Origin: an uncultured Lachnospiraceae bacterium
Lineage (GTDB): Bacteria; Bacillota; Clostridia; Lachnospirales; Lachnospiraceae
Direction: 5' to 3'
NCBI GenBank assembly: GCA_910589075.1
Contig: CAJUSK010000034.1
Coordinates: forward strand, 124,001-188,000
Length of the DNA stretch: 64,000 bases
The translations under genes were made by a program, and so were the position numbers. Each line of letters starts with the position of its first letter. Position 1 is the first letter of the stretch. Below are positions 16,789-25,003 of the stretch, in pieces. A model generated the notes under the pieces. It did no database searches, had not been told where the DNA came from, and saw only the letters and a program-made list of their open reading frames with translations.

Positions 16789-16971
16789 GCCGGTGGAGAC
16801 GGTAAGAGAACCACAGGCAGGCCCAGGCAACGCTGAGATGAACTAACTTTTAACTACAACTAAGGCGCTCCGGAAAGCCGTCGCGCCTAAGTTTCCGTAA
16901 AAAGTGGATTTCATCTCAGCTAAAAACGCCTTCCAAAGCCTGTCTGTGGCTCTCTTACCGTCTCCACCGGC
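16789..16971. repeat. 183-bp foldback element with nested stems
   Basis: The outer arms (16789-16821 and 16939-16971) are 33 nt each and complementary at 31 positions, with one further G-U pair. Inside lie GCTGAGATGAA / TTCATCTCAGC (16832-16842 and 16910-16920, perfect) and AACTAAGGCGC / GCGCCTAAGTT (16858-16868 and 16883-16893, one mismatch) around a 14-nt loop. No target-site duplication is obvious. It could be a MITE-like element or a structured RNA. Confidence 0.8.
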
Positions 16972-17065
16972 TGGTGATTGGCAGGCGCTATGTAGGTGTT
17001 TTCTGTTGTTGTGGAAGGGGGGAGTGGTTCGGGGAGTTGTAGATATTGCGGGAGTGTGTGGGGGA

Positions 17066-17147
17066 TTCATGACAATGGAAAGTTCGCAAAGTGTGTATTC
17101 TTTAGTGTTTATGACAATAGTAAGTTTGTAAAGCGTGTATTCGGTTG
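17066..17147. repeat. Dispersed hairpin repeat A, two tandem units
   Basis: Two units, starting TTCATGACAATGGAAAG and TTATGACAATAGTAAG, with cores TTCGCAAAGTGTG and TTTGTAAAGCGTG, about 42 bp apart. Confidence 0.75.
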
Positions 17148-17175
17148 TTTCTGGCTGTTGTGGTGTTTTGCGTAG

Positions 17176-17340
17176 AAAATGCTACTTTCGTTACTTTTCA
17201 CACCCGCGCCATGCACTTGCTGCAGGGCGTCGGAGCCAGTGCCAAAATGCGCGTTTTGTAGCATTTTGTGTGCATCAGTTGTTGCAATTCACACCGAAAT
17301 AGTTGTAAATGGGTGCGAAATCTGGCGTGGGTGTGAATTG
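17176..17340. repeat. Paired inverted repeats upstream of gdhA
   Basis: AAAATGCTAC (17176-17185) pairs perfectly with GTAGCATTTT (17258-17267), and CAATTCACACC (17285-17295) with GGTGTGAATTG (17330-17340). TACTTTCGTTACTTTT near 17184 is nearly repeated at 17346. The rest of the 694-bp gap 16772-17465 holds no gene. Confidence 0.65.
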
Positions 17341-17383
17341 TAACCTACTTTCGTTTCTTTTGCAGTTTAATTGAATAAAGTGC

Positions 17384-17446
17384 TTGCCATCCGGAAAATG
17401 TCGTTATATAATACTAGATGGATTAAAACAATTATACGTGTATACA
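17384..17446 (+). promoter_or_regulatory. gdhA promoter with downstream TGTATACA palindrome
   Basis: TTGCCA at 17384-17389, 17-bp spacer, consensus TATAAT at 17407-17412. TGTATACA at 17439-17446 lies just after the expected start. On the minus strand it reads AATTGTATACA, matching the palindrome before the GntR gene at 60375-60390, so it could be an operator. Confidence 0.65.
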
Positions 17447-17465
17447 ATTTGAAGGAGGAGATATT

Positions 17466-18800
17466 ATGTCGTATGTAGATGAAGTGATTGATCAGGTGGT
17501 GGAGAAGAATCCTGCCCAGCCGGAATTCCATCAGGCAGTGAAGGAAGTTCTGGAATCTCTGCGTGTGGTCATCGAGGCCAATGAAGAGGCATATAAAAAA
17601 GATGCATTGTTGGAGCGGCTTGTGACGCCGGAGCGGCAGCTTCTGTTCCGTGTTCCCTGGGTGGATGATCAGGGGCAGGTACATGTGAACAATGCGTTCC
17701 GTGTACAGTTTAACAGTGCTATCGGGCCTTATAAGGGTGGTTTGCGTCTGCATCCTTCTGTGAATCTGGGGATTATCAAATTCCTGGGTTTTGAACAGAT
17801 TTTTAAAAATTCTCTGACAGGGCTTCCTATCGGCGGCGGCAAAGGCGGTTCCGATTTTGATCCCAAGGGAAAATCTGACAGGGAAGTGATGGCATTTTGC
17901 CAGAGTTTTATGACAGAGCTGAACAAATACATAGGCGCTGATACGGATGTGCCTGCCGGTGACATCGGAACAGGCGCACGGGAAATCGGCTATATGTTTG
18001 GTCAGTATAAGAGAATTCGTGGTGTATATGAAGGCGTGCTGACAGGGAAAGGGCTTTCCTATGGCGGCTCACTGGCAAGAACGGAGGCAACCGGTTATGG
18101 TCTGCTTTATCTGACTGAAGAGATGTTAAAGTGTAATGGCCATGACATCAGCGGTAAGACGGTGGTGGTATCCGGTTCCGGCAATGTGGCTATTTATGCG
18201 ACCCAGAAGGCACAACAGCTCGGTGCAAAAGTGGTGACAGTATCCGATTCCACCGGCTGGGTATTTGATAAAGAGGGGATTGATGTGGCGCTGCTCAAAG
18301 AGGTGAAAGAGGTGAAGCGGGCACGTCTGACAGAGTATGCGAAGGCAAGACCCAGTGCGGAATATCATGAAGGCAGAGGCGTATGGGGTGTGAAGTGTGA
18401 TATTGCTCTTCCCTGCGCTACACAGAATGAGCTGCATCTGGAAGATGCCAAAGCGCTTGTGGCAAATGGCTGTATTGCTGTGGCAGAAGGTGCCAATATG
18501 CCCACGACCATGGATGCGACAGAATATCTGCAGGAAAAAGGTGTGCTCTTTGCACCCGGCAAGGCAGCAAATGCAGGCGGTGTGGCTACTTCCGCACTGG
18601 AAATGAGCCAGAACAGCGAGCGTTTGAGCTGGACCTTTGAGGAAGTGGACGGTAAGTTGAAACATATTATGGTAAATATTTTCCATAACCTGGATGATGC
18701 GGCTAAGAAGTATGGTATGGAAGGAAATTATGTGGCAGGCGCTAATATTGCAGGCTTTTTGAAAGTGGCTGACGCTATGACCGCACAGGGGATTGTGTAA
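17466..18800 (+). CDS. gdhA: NADP-specific glutamate dehydrogenase
   Basis: Interconverts 2-oxoglutarate plus ammonia with glutamate. The 444-residue length and the opening (VVEKNPAQPEFHQAVKEVL) are those of hexameric bacterial GDH. The substrate site has GPYKGGLRLHP and the catalytic-lysine region is LPIGGGKGGSDFDPKGKSD. The nucleotide fold has VVVSGSGNVA with a following S-D-S consistent with NADP use. AAGGAGG precedes ATG 17466. It converges with the alkyltransferase gene and overlaps it by 26 bp. It supplies glutamate for the arginine genes downstream. Confidence 0.97.
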   Translation: MSYVDEVIDQVVEKNPAQPEFHQAVKEVLESLRVVIEANEEAYKKDALLERLVTPERQLLFRVPWVDDQGQVHVNNAFRVQFNSAIGPYKGGLRLHPSVNLGIIKFLGFEQIFKNSLTGLPIGGGKGGSDFDPKGKSDREVMAFCQSFMTELNKYIGADTDVPAGDIGTGAREIGYMFGQYKRIRGVYEGVLTGKGLSYGGSLARTEATGYGLLYLTEEMLKCNGHDISGKTVVVSGSGNVAIYATQKAQQLGAKVVTVSDSTGWVFDKEGIDVALLKEVKEVKRARLTEYAKARPSAEYHEGRGVWGVKCDIALPCATQNELHLEDAKALVANGCIAVAEGANMPTTMDATEYLQEKGVLFAPGKAANAGGVATSALEMSQNSERLSWTFEEVDGKLKHIMVNIFHNLDDAAKKYGMEGNYVAGANIAGFLKVADAMTAQGIV

Positions 18801-19302
18801 AAGACAAAAGATTGCTTTTTTCAAGAGCAAGCAGCTTTGCTTTTTTATCAATTCCACCGGCATAACCCGTCAGGCTGCCATCTGTTCCCATAACTCTGTG
18901 GCAGGGGATAATGAGTGAAATGGCGTTGTGTCCCACAGCGCCGCCCACTGCCTGGGGGGACATATGGGTGCGTCCCATCTGTTTTGCGGCTGTGTCTGCA
19001 ATTTCTCCATAGGTCATGGTACTTCCAAAGGGGATGGTCAGCAGAATGTCCCATACCAGTTTCCTGAACGGGGTGGTTTGCATATGCAACGGCGGAATGA
19101 AGACAGGGGCCTTTCCGCTGAAATATATATCCAGCCAACGGGCAGTCTGTTCAAAGACGGGCAGTTCTCCGGGACGGTGTTCTTCCAAAAGGGTGCTGCC
19201 GAAATATTTCTGGCCGTCAAACCACAGGCCCGTCAGGGAATTGCCGTCGCTGGCAAGCGTTATGCCGCCCAGCGGTGAATTGTAGTGAGCTGTATAATAC
19301 AT
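18775..19302 (-). CDS. ogt: Methylated-DNA--[protein]-cysteine S-methyltransferase
   Basis: Repairs O6-alkylguanine by moving the alkyl group to its own cysteine. The 175-residue protein has a short N-terminal ribonuclease-like domain (TAHYNSPLGGI) and a C-terminal domain with TYGEIA, AVGGAVGHN and the active-site IIPCHRVMG. It overlaps the gdhA 3' end by 26 bp in convergent orientation. A second, broken relative follows upstream on the same strand. Confidence 0.95.
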   Translation of the reverse strand: MYYTAHYNSPLGGITLASDGNSLTGLWFDGQKYFGSTLLEEHRPGELPVFEQTARWLDIYFSGKAPVFIPPLHMQTTPFRKLVWDILLTIPFGSTMTYGEIADTAAKQMGRTHMSPQAVGGAVGHNAISLIIPCHRVMGTDGSLTGYAGGIDKKAKLLALEKSNLLSFTQSPVRS

Positions 19303-19426
19303 TGTGTCTCCTGAAAGATAGAATAAGAATCCATCAAAAACCGGTACAAAGTGTTATTTCTATGATTGTTGCATGTGCAATGCAGCCATTGCCTGTATTG
19401 CCTGTGCCTGTGGAACAGGAAGGTTA

Positions 19427-19451
19427 TGCCTGACAGTCCCACAGGCATTTT
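19427..19451 (+). terminator. Terminator-like hairpin at the truncated alkyltransferase 3' end
   Basis: TGCCTG / CAGGCA with a 9-nt loop, then TTTTTT on the plus strand, directly before TTCATAGG of repeat B. No plus-strand gene precedes it closely, so it may have arrived with the repeat. Confidence 0.5.
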
Positions 19452-19513
19452 TTCTTCATAGGAAAGTGCGGAAACAAAAGGGATGCGCAGCTTCGCGCGC
19501 GGAACAAAAGCTG
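19452..19513. repeat. Dispersed hairpin repeat B, copy 1
   Basis: TTCATAGGAAAGTGCGGAAAC, a core GGGATGCGCAGCTTCGCGCG, then GAACAAAAGCTG. About 52 bases match the copy at 37276 with two differences. It forms the end of the broken alkyltransferase reading frame. Confidence 0.85.
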
Positions 19514-19775
19514 CTTTACTACCCGATGGCGTGGATATGTTCCGTAGTATTGAGACATACTTAACACTTTTCCCACAAGCCGGGCGTTTTTTTCACGACC
19601 GGTTATTTCTGCTATCCGGCCATAGGTTGTGACCTTACCTTTCGGTATTTCCTCTACGACAGAGAGGATTTCATAGATCTTAGTATCAGTCAGTATCGAA
19701 TTCATATGATAGATTATCTGTGATTCATAACAATAGTCTCTGAATGGATGATTTTTACAGTCTGTAATTGAGGGC

Positions 19776-19804
19776 ATTATATAATGACAGATGAGTCCTG
19801 TCAA
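19776..19804 (-). promoter_or_regulatory. Consensus sigma-A promoter for the truncated alkyltransferase
   Basis: On the minus strand TTGACA (19804-19799), 17-bp spacer, TATAAT (19781-19776). Both hexamers match consensus exactly, although the gene it serves is broken. Confidence 0.75.
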
Positions 19805-19880
19805 GAATATGGCAGCGTTTTCACACATATCGATTTATATTCATGGGAGGCTTTTTGCCGCCTGTTTCCGGTATAAGTCC

Positions 19881-19909
19881 TTGAGGATACCGGCCCATGG
19901 TGGTATAAT
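19881..19909 (+). promoter_or_regulatory. Sigma-A-type promoter for recQ
   Basis: TTGAGG at 19881-19886, 17-bp spacer, TATAAT at 19904-19909, 41 bp before the recQ ATG. Confidence 0.7.
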
Positions 19910-19950
19910 CTGGTGAGAGTGAAGTAGACCGGAGATAGCAGAGAAAATAT

Positions 19951-21816
19951 ATGGATAAATACGAAATATTGAAAAAGCATTTCGGATACGATACGTTCCG
20001 TCATGCCCAGGAGACGTTGATTGACAGTATACTGGAAGGAAAGGACACTTTGGGGATTATGCCCACGGGAGCCGGAAAATCGCTGTGCTACCAGATTCCG
20101 GCGTTGTTGCTGGAGGGGATTACGCTGGTTATCTCTCCGCTGATCTCGTTGATGAAGGACCAGGTGGGAAGCCTGAATCAGGCAGGGATCCATGCGGCGT
20201 TTCTGAACAGTTCCCTGACACCGGGGCAGTATATGAAAGCCCTTGGGTATGCCAGAGCGGGCCGCTATCCGATTATTTATGTGGCGCCGGAGCGGCTGGT
20301 TACACCGGAGTTTCTGGATTTTGCCTTACATACGAAGATTGCCATGGTGGCGGTGGACGAGGCGCATTGTGTTTCCCAGTGGGGGCAGGATTTTCGGCCC
20401 AGTTATCTGAAAATCGTGGAATTTATCGGGCAGTTGCCAAAGCGCCCCATACTCAGCGCTTTTACGGCCACGGCCACAACAGAAGTGCGGGACGATATCA
20501 TTGATATTCTGCAACTGCACGATCCCACGGTTATGACTACAGGTTTTGACCGCAGTAACCTGTATTTTGGTGTGATGGCAGTAAAGGACCGGTATGGGGC
20601 GGTGAGAAATTATCTGGAAACCCACCGGGAGGAAAGCGGTATTATATATTGTCTCACAAGGAAACATGTGGAAGAAGTCTGTGAACGGCTGATCAAAGAC
20701 GGCTTTTCGGTGACGAGATACCATGCGGGGTTATCCGATGAAGAACGGCGGAAGAACCAGGACGATTTTATTTATGACAGGATCCCCCTGATTGTGGCCA
20801 CCAATGCTTTTGGTATGGGAATCGACAAAAGTAATGTGCGCTTTGTACTCCACTATGGCATGCCCAAAAATCCGGAATCCTACTACCAGGAAGCGGGACG
20901 GGCCGGACGGGACGGCGGGCCTGCCCAGTGTATTCTGTATTACAGCGGACAGGATGTGGTAACCAATCAGTTGTTTATTGAGCACAACCAGGACAATCAG
21001 GAGCTGGATGAAGTGACCAGGGCCATTGTGATGGAGCGGGACAGACAGCGGCTGAAAAAGATGACCTTTTACTGCTTTACAAACGAATGCCTGCGGGACT
21101 ATATTTTGCAGTATTTTGGGGAATATGGAAGCAATTACTGTGGAAACTGTTCCAACTGTCTGACTCAGTTTGAGGAAGTGGATGTAACGGATATTGCAAC
21201 TGCCCTGCTGGGCTGTATTCGGACAAGCCACCAGCGGTACGGCGTGACGGTCATCCTGGATACAGTCCGGGGCGCCAGGACAGCAAAGATCCGGGACTAT
21301 GGCATGGATAAAAACCCCTATTACGGCACCTTGGAAAAAGTACCCATATACCGCCTCCGTCAGGTGTTGAACCACCTCCAGTTGCAGGAATACCTCTTTG
21401 TAACCGGTGACACCTATGCGGTGGTAAAGCTGACTGAGAAATCAGCAGACGTTCCGGATCAGGAGGAACGGATCATGATGAAGCTGGCCAGGGAGGTGGA
21501 GAGAACAGCCAAAACCCAGGAAGCGGGGAAAAAGAAAAGAAAATCTTATGGCCTGCCTGCTGATACGGATTTTTCCGAAAAAGAGGAAACGCTGTTTGAA
21601 AGACTCCGGCGTCTGCGTATGGAACTGGCAAGAGCGGCGCAGGTGCCTCCCTACATCGTTTTTTCGGATAAGACATTGACACATATGTGCATTGTCAAGC
21701 CGGTAACCAAAAGTGAAATGCTGACGGTTTCCGGTGTGGGCGAATATAAGTTTGAAAAATATGGGGAACCGTTTTTGCAATGTATTACTGCCTTTAAAAA
21801 GGAGACGGGCAGATAA
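19951..21816 (+). CDS. recQ: ATP-dependent DNA helicase RecQ
   Basis: A 3'-5' helicase of recombination and fork repair. Order in 621 residues: motif I GAGKSLCYQIP, DEAH box VDEAHCVSQWGQDFRP, motif III FTATAT, motif VI QEAGRAGRDG, then a zinc site (CFTNEC and CGNCSNC), a winged-helix RQC region and a C-terminal HRDC domain (about 540-615) ending GEPFLQCI. All expected domains are present. It stands alone with its own promoter. Confidence 0.97.
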   Translation: MDKYEILKKHFGYDTFRHAQETLIDSILEGKDTLGIMPTGAGKSLCYQIPALLLEGITLVISPLISLMKDQVGSLNQAGIHAAFLNSSLTPGQYMKALGYARAGRYPIIYVAPERLVTPEFLDFALHTKIAMVAVDEAHCVSQWGQDFRPSYLKIVEFIGQLPKRPILSAFTATATTEVRDDIIDILQLHDPTVMTTGFDRSNLYFGVMAVKDRYGAVRNYLETHREESGIIYCLTRKHVEEVCERLIKDGFSVTRYHAGLSDEERRKNQDDFIYDRIPLIVATNAFGMGIDKSNVRFVLHYGMPKNPESYYQEAGRAGRDGGPAQCILYYSGQDVVTNQLFIEHNQDNQELDEVTRAIVMERDRQRLKKMTFYCFTNECLRDYILQYFGEYGSNYCGNCSNCLTQFEEVDVTDIATALLGCIRTSHQRYGVTVILDTVRGARTAKIRDYGMDKNPYYGTLEKVPIYRLRQVLNHLQLQEYLFVTGDTYAVVKLTEKSADVPDQEERIMMKLAREVERTAKTQEAGKKKRKSYGLPADTDFSEKEETLFERLRRLRMELARAAQVPPYIVFSDKTLTHMCIVKPVTKSEMLTVSGVGEYKFEKYGEPFLQCITAFKKETGR

Positions 21817-21965
21817 GGCCAGGGAGATTGTGACCGGGGCGATAGCCGGGGAAACAGAAGATGGATTGTGACCGGGGCGAAAGGTCAGGAATCAGATAAG
21901 CGTTTATGGTTAGGGCAAAGGTATGGGAATCAGATGATTCGTTTGTATAACAGGAGGGCAGACCC

Positions 21966-22448
21966 ATGTCAATTCAGCGGGCAACAGAGCATTTGAAAAA
22001 ATATGGAATGGAAGGGCGGATTCTGGAATTTTCGGAATCCAGCGCCACGGTGGAGATGGCGGCGGAGGCAGTGGGCTGTGAGGCTGCACGGATTGCCAAA
22101 ACAGTGTCCTTTGTAGCAGGAGAGGATACGATACTGATTGTGACGGCAGGGGATGCAAAAGTGGACAATGCCGGATATAAGCGCCGCTTCGGGACAAAGG
22201 CAAAGATGCTGCCCAGGGAGGAAGTGGCACCACGGATCGGACATGATGTGGGAGGTGTCTGCCCCTTTGGTGTGAATTCGGGGGTTGTGGTGTATCTGGA
22301 CCGGTCCCTGCAGCGGTTTGAAACCGTATTTCCGGCCTGTGGCAGCAGCAACAGCGCCATTGAGCTGACCATACCGGAATTGGAACACTGTTCGGGATTT
22401 GCCGACTGGGTGGATGTGTGCAAAGGCTGGCAGGATACGGACGTATAA
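21966..22448 (+). CDS. YbaK/EbsC family aminoacyl-tRNA deacylase
   Basis: A 160-residue protein of the YbaK/ProX editing family, which removes wrongly attached amino acids from tRNA. RIAKTVSFVA contains the conserved catalytic-type lysine, and GDAKVDNAGYKRRFG and VCPFGVNSGVVVYLD are family segments. No synthetase domain is attached. The stop lies 11 bp before the Nudix gene start, so the two are probably co-transcribed. The exact tRNA substrate is not evident. Confidence 0.9.
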   Translation: MSIQRATEHLKKYGMEGRILEFSESSATVEMAAEAVGCEAARIAKTVSFVAGEDTILIVTAGDAKVDNAGYKRRFGTKAKMLPREEVAPRIGHDVGGVCPFGVNSGVVVYLDRSLQRFETVFPACGSSNSAIELTIPELEHCSGFADWVDVCKGWQDTDV

Positions 22449-22459
22449 AGGAGACGGTG

Positions 22460-23050
22460 ATGGAACAAAGAGAGAAACTGATGGAGCAGATCAGACAATA
22501 CAGGCCATGGAATGAGCAGGAAGCGGCAGACCGGACAGAGCTGCTCAGGGCTCTGTCCCAGGAGAATATTTTCCTGCGTGAGAACAAAGCGGCCCATATG
22601 ACGGCGTCGGCCTGGGTGGTAAACCCGGCGGGGGACAAAGTACTCATGGCCTATCATAATATTTATGATTCCTGGTCCTGGCTGGGCGGTCATGCGGATG
22701 GGGATATGGATCTGCTGGCGGTGGCAGTGCGGGAAGTCAGGGAAGAAAGCGGCATCCCGCAGGTATTGCCGCTTTCCGAAGATATTTTTTCCCTGGAGAT
22801 ACTGACTGTGGACGGCCATGAGAAGAAAGGAGCCTATGTGCCGTCCCATTTGCATCTGAATGTGACGTATCTCTTACAGGCGGATGATGGCGCTGCATTG
22901 TCGGTGAAACCGGATGAAAACAGCGGCGTGGCCTGGTTTACGCCGGATAAAGCGGTGGAAGCTTCCACAGAACCCTGGTTTCAGGCGCGGATTTACAGTA
23001 AGCTGAACCGGAAACTGGAAGCCTGGAAGGCGGTCAGAGGGGCTGTATAA
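22460..23050 (+). CDS. Nudix hydrolase
   Basis: A 196-residue Nudix protein with an N-terminal extension (about 1-45) and the Nudix box GGHADGDMDLLAVAVREVR followed by EESGI. The second glutamate-rich half (REVREESG) that binds metal is intact, while the first conserved Glu of the box is Met. This subfamily tolerates change there. Substrate unknown. ATG 22460 follows GGAGACGG. Its 3' end overlaps the convergent superoxide dismutase gene by 17 bp. Confidence 0.88.
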   Translation: MEQREKLMEQIRQYRPWNEQEAADRTELLRALSQENIFLRENKAAHMTASAWVVNPAGDKVLMAYHNIYDSWSWLGGHADGDMDLLAVAVREVREESGIPQVLPLSEDIFSLEILTVDGHEKKGAYVPSHLHLNVTYLLQADDGAALSVKPDENSGVAWFTPDKAVEASTEPWFQARIYSKLNRKLEAWKAVRGAV

Positions 23051-23528
23051 CGCCGCATGCGATTTTGTCCCCCGCGTTTCCAGCGGGCTGAGAGGTGAAA
23101 TCGTCTCTCCCTGCATGGATGATTACGGATCGCCCAGGCAGTTCATCCGGTGAGATACGTTTGTCATAAAAGGACATCCATGCATATCCCTGATTGGCTA
23201 AGAGCGGCATGAGATCGCCGGCATGGAAGGGGTGTGGCTGCGTGGTAGGATTGTAATGTCCGCCGGTGTGGCTGAAGGAATCGGAACAGTCCCCCGTTTC
23301 GTGAATGTGCATGGCATAATAGTCTGTGGAATTTTGGATGTTGATATTGGGAAGCCCGAAAATCTCCGCTTCCACCAGGGTGCCGCCGTAGGGTGTGCGG
23401 TAGAATTTCACAAGTCCGCTGATTTGTGGATATGCCGCGCCTCCCGTTACCCAGGCGGTGGCGGCAGGGGTGTTGTTGTCCAGAAGTTTGGTAAATGTCA
23501 GACGGGGTGTTGGTGTTTGCATCTGCAT
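23034..23528 (-). CDS. Cu/Zn superoxide dismutase-like protein
   Basis: A 164-residue protein with the Cu/Zn-SOD pattern and no signal peptide. HIH gives two copper ligands, GGHYNP the bridging His, FHAGDL a zinc His and Asp, and VIIHAGRDD the fourth copper His. The disulfide pair is GDC and IACGVI. The channel arginine usually found before L/I-ACG is Lys here. It would convert superoxide to peroxide and oxygen, unusual but known in anaerobes. Start 23528 follows AAAGGAAACGA. Metal use and activity are inferred from ligands only. Confidence 0.85.
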   Translation of the reverse strand: MQMQTPTPRLTFTKLLDNNTPAATAWVTGGAAYPQISGLVKFYRTPYGGTLVEAEIFGLPNINIQNSTDYYAMHIHETGDCSDSFSHTGGHYNPTTQPHPFHAGDLMPLLANQGYAWMSFYDKRISPDELPGRSVIIHAGRDDFTSQPAGNAGDKIACGVIQPL

Positions 23529-23695
23529 TCGTTTCCTTTCGTTATTTGGAATTGTTTTTGCTATTTTATGCAGAAACATCCGGAAGGGGATAGGGTACAT
23601 GCCACAGGCAGCCAATGCACGGGCCTGTTTTCGGGGCGGGATGGGAGTGGACAGGAACTACAAAATATCTCCTGAAAATATGTAACAGTTTGATA

Positions 23696-23724
23696 TGGAC
23701 AAAATGGTGCAAAAAGTTTAAAAT
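23696..23724 (+). promoter_or_regulatory. Sigma-A-type promoter for fba
   Basis: TGGACA at 23696-23701, 17-bp spacer, TAAAAT at 23719-23724, 59 bp before the ATG. Confidence 0.65.
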
Positions 23725-23782
23725 AAACAAGGAAGGTTAAATTATCAAAAATTTACCAAGATCGAAAGGAAGGTACGCGAAT

Positions 23783-24718
23783 ATGGCATTGGTAACAACG
23801 AAAGAAATGTTTAAGAAAGCATATGAAGGGCATTATGCAATCGGCGCTTTCAATGTAAACAACATGGAGATCGTACAGGGTATTACGGAAGCAGCAGGTG
23901 AGCTGAACTCCCCGATTATCCTTCAGGTTTCTGCAGGCGCAAGAAAATATGCACAGCACGAATATCTGGTACATCTTGTAAAGGCAGCGCTGGAATTGAA
24001 CGATATTCCGATTGCTCTTCATCTGGATCACGGCGCAGATTTTGATATTTGCAAGTCCTGTATCGACGGTGGATTTACATCTGTTATGATCGATGCTTCC
24101 CATTATTCTTTTGATGAGAATATTGCCATCACGAAGAAAGTAGTTGAGTATGCGCATGACAAGGGCGTAGTAGTGGAAGCTGAGCTGGGCAAACTTGCAG
24201 GCGTTGAAGATGACGTAAAGGTAGCAAGCGACGATGCACAGTATACACAGCCTGGTGAAGTTGAAGAATTTGTTGACCGTACAGGTGTTGACTCTCTGGC
24301 AATCGCTATCGGTACAAGCCATGGTGCATTCAAATTCAAACCGGGTCAGAAACCGCAGCTTCGTTTTGATATTCTGGAAGAAATCACCAAGAAACTTCCT
24401 AATTTCCCCATTGTTCTTCATGGCGCATCTTCCGTATCTCAGGATTATGTGAAGATTATCCAGGCAAACGGCGGCAACCTTGCAGACGCTATCGGTATTC
24501 CGGAAGACATGCTTCGTGAGGCTGCACGTTCCGCAGTATGCAAGATCAACATTGACTCCGATCTGCGTCTTGCTATGACAGCAGGTATCAGAGAAGTTAT
24601 GTGGAATGATCCCGCTAAATTTGACCCCAGAGAATATCTCAAAGTGGGCCGTCAGTATGTAAAAGACGTAGTGGCTCACAAGATTACAGACGTACTGGGC
24701 AGCAACGGAAAGGCTTAA
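23783..24718 (+). CDS. fba: Fructose-bisphosphate aldolase, class II
   Basis: Splits fructose-1,6-bisphosphate in glycolysis using a zinc ion. HLDHGADFD carries the zinc His and catalytic Asp, followed by SVMIDASHYSFDENI. VEAELGKLAGVEDD, AIAIGTSHGAFKF and VLHGASSV complete the active site. At 311 residues it is a class IIB-like enzyme of the Clostridia type. It has a strong promoter and terminator and stands alone. Its codon choice looks more uniform than that of its neighbours (many GCA, GGC, CTG/CTT), as expected for high expression. Confidence 0.98.
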   Translation: MALVTTKEMFKKAYEGHYAIGAFNVNNMEIVQGITEAAGELNSPIILQVSAGARKYAQHEYLVHLVKAALELNDIPIALHLDHGADFDICKSCIDGGFTSVMIDASHYSFDENIAITKKVVEYAHDKGVVVEAELGKLAGVEDDVKVASDDAQYTQPGEVEEFVDRTGVDSLAIAIGTSHGAFKFKPGQKPQLRFDILEEITKKLPNFPIVLHGASSVSQDYVKIIQANGGNLADAIGIPEDMLREAARSAVCKINIDSDLRLAMTAGIREVMWNDPAKFDPREYLKVGRQYVKDVVAHKITDVLGSNGKA

Positions 24719-24816
24719 TCTGCCGGGCAAATCGGATCGCTAATACAATCGAAAACAGACTTTCGAACGTTATGAACAATCAAAGGCACGCTGGGTGCAC
24801 TTTGAGTATCATGCAT

Positions 24817-24855
24817 AAAAGGGTGTACCCTCAGAGAGAGGATACACCCTTTTTT
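24817..24855 (+). terminator. Intrinsic terminator after fba
   Basis: AAAAGGGTGTA pairs with TACACCCTTTT, with inner CCTC/GAGG, then a T-tract. Repeat B begins 7 bp later. Confidence 0.92.
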
Positions 24856-24861
24856 CATTAT

Positions 24862-24960
24862 CATAGGAAAGTGCATCCTATGAAACAAAAGGGATGCGCA
24901 GCTTCGCGCGGGGAACAAAAGCTGTGCTTTCAGGAACATTTGAACGCGAGAGTGTGAGAA
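24862..24960. repeat. Dispersed hairpin repeat B, copy 2
   Basis: Starts CATAGGA-AAGTGCA-TCCTATG (7-bp hairpin not present in the other copies), then GGGATGCGCAGCTTCGCGCG, GAACAAAAGCTG and a GAACGCGAGAGTGTGAGAAG tail shared with copy 3. Confidence 0.85.
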
Positions 24961-24972
24961 GCATACTTTTGT

Positions 24973-25003
24973 TCTGACAATAGAACGTGCGCAAAGCGAA
25001 TTT
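24973..25003. repeat. Dispersed hairpin repeat A, degenerate unit
   Basis: CTGACAATAGAACG with core TGCGCAAAGCGAA, directly after the end of repeat B. Confidence 0.55.

Larger units (their letters stand above)
19424..19705 (-). pseudogene. Alkyltransferase-like (MGMT/YbaZ-type) gene truncated by a repeat
   Basis: From ATG 19705 the first 60 residues match the DNA-binding domain of alkyltransferases (EIPKGKVTTYGRIAEITG, then ARLVGKVLSMSQ). The active-site motif reads PRHRVV instead of PCHRVV, and directly after RVV the frame enters repeat B (KQLLFRARSCASLLF) and stops at 19424. The conserved region after the active site is gone. A perfect sigma-A promoter still precedes it. The call is a pseudogene; a shortened DNA-binding ATL-like protein is possible. 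Confidence 0.75.

Noticed and set aside
16789..16971. Foldback could be 6S RNA
   Set aside because: Length is similar, but the outer stem is too long and regular, no promoter is placed for it, and no central bubble of the usual form was recognised.
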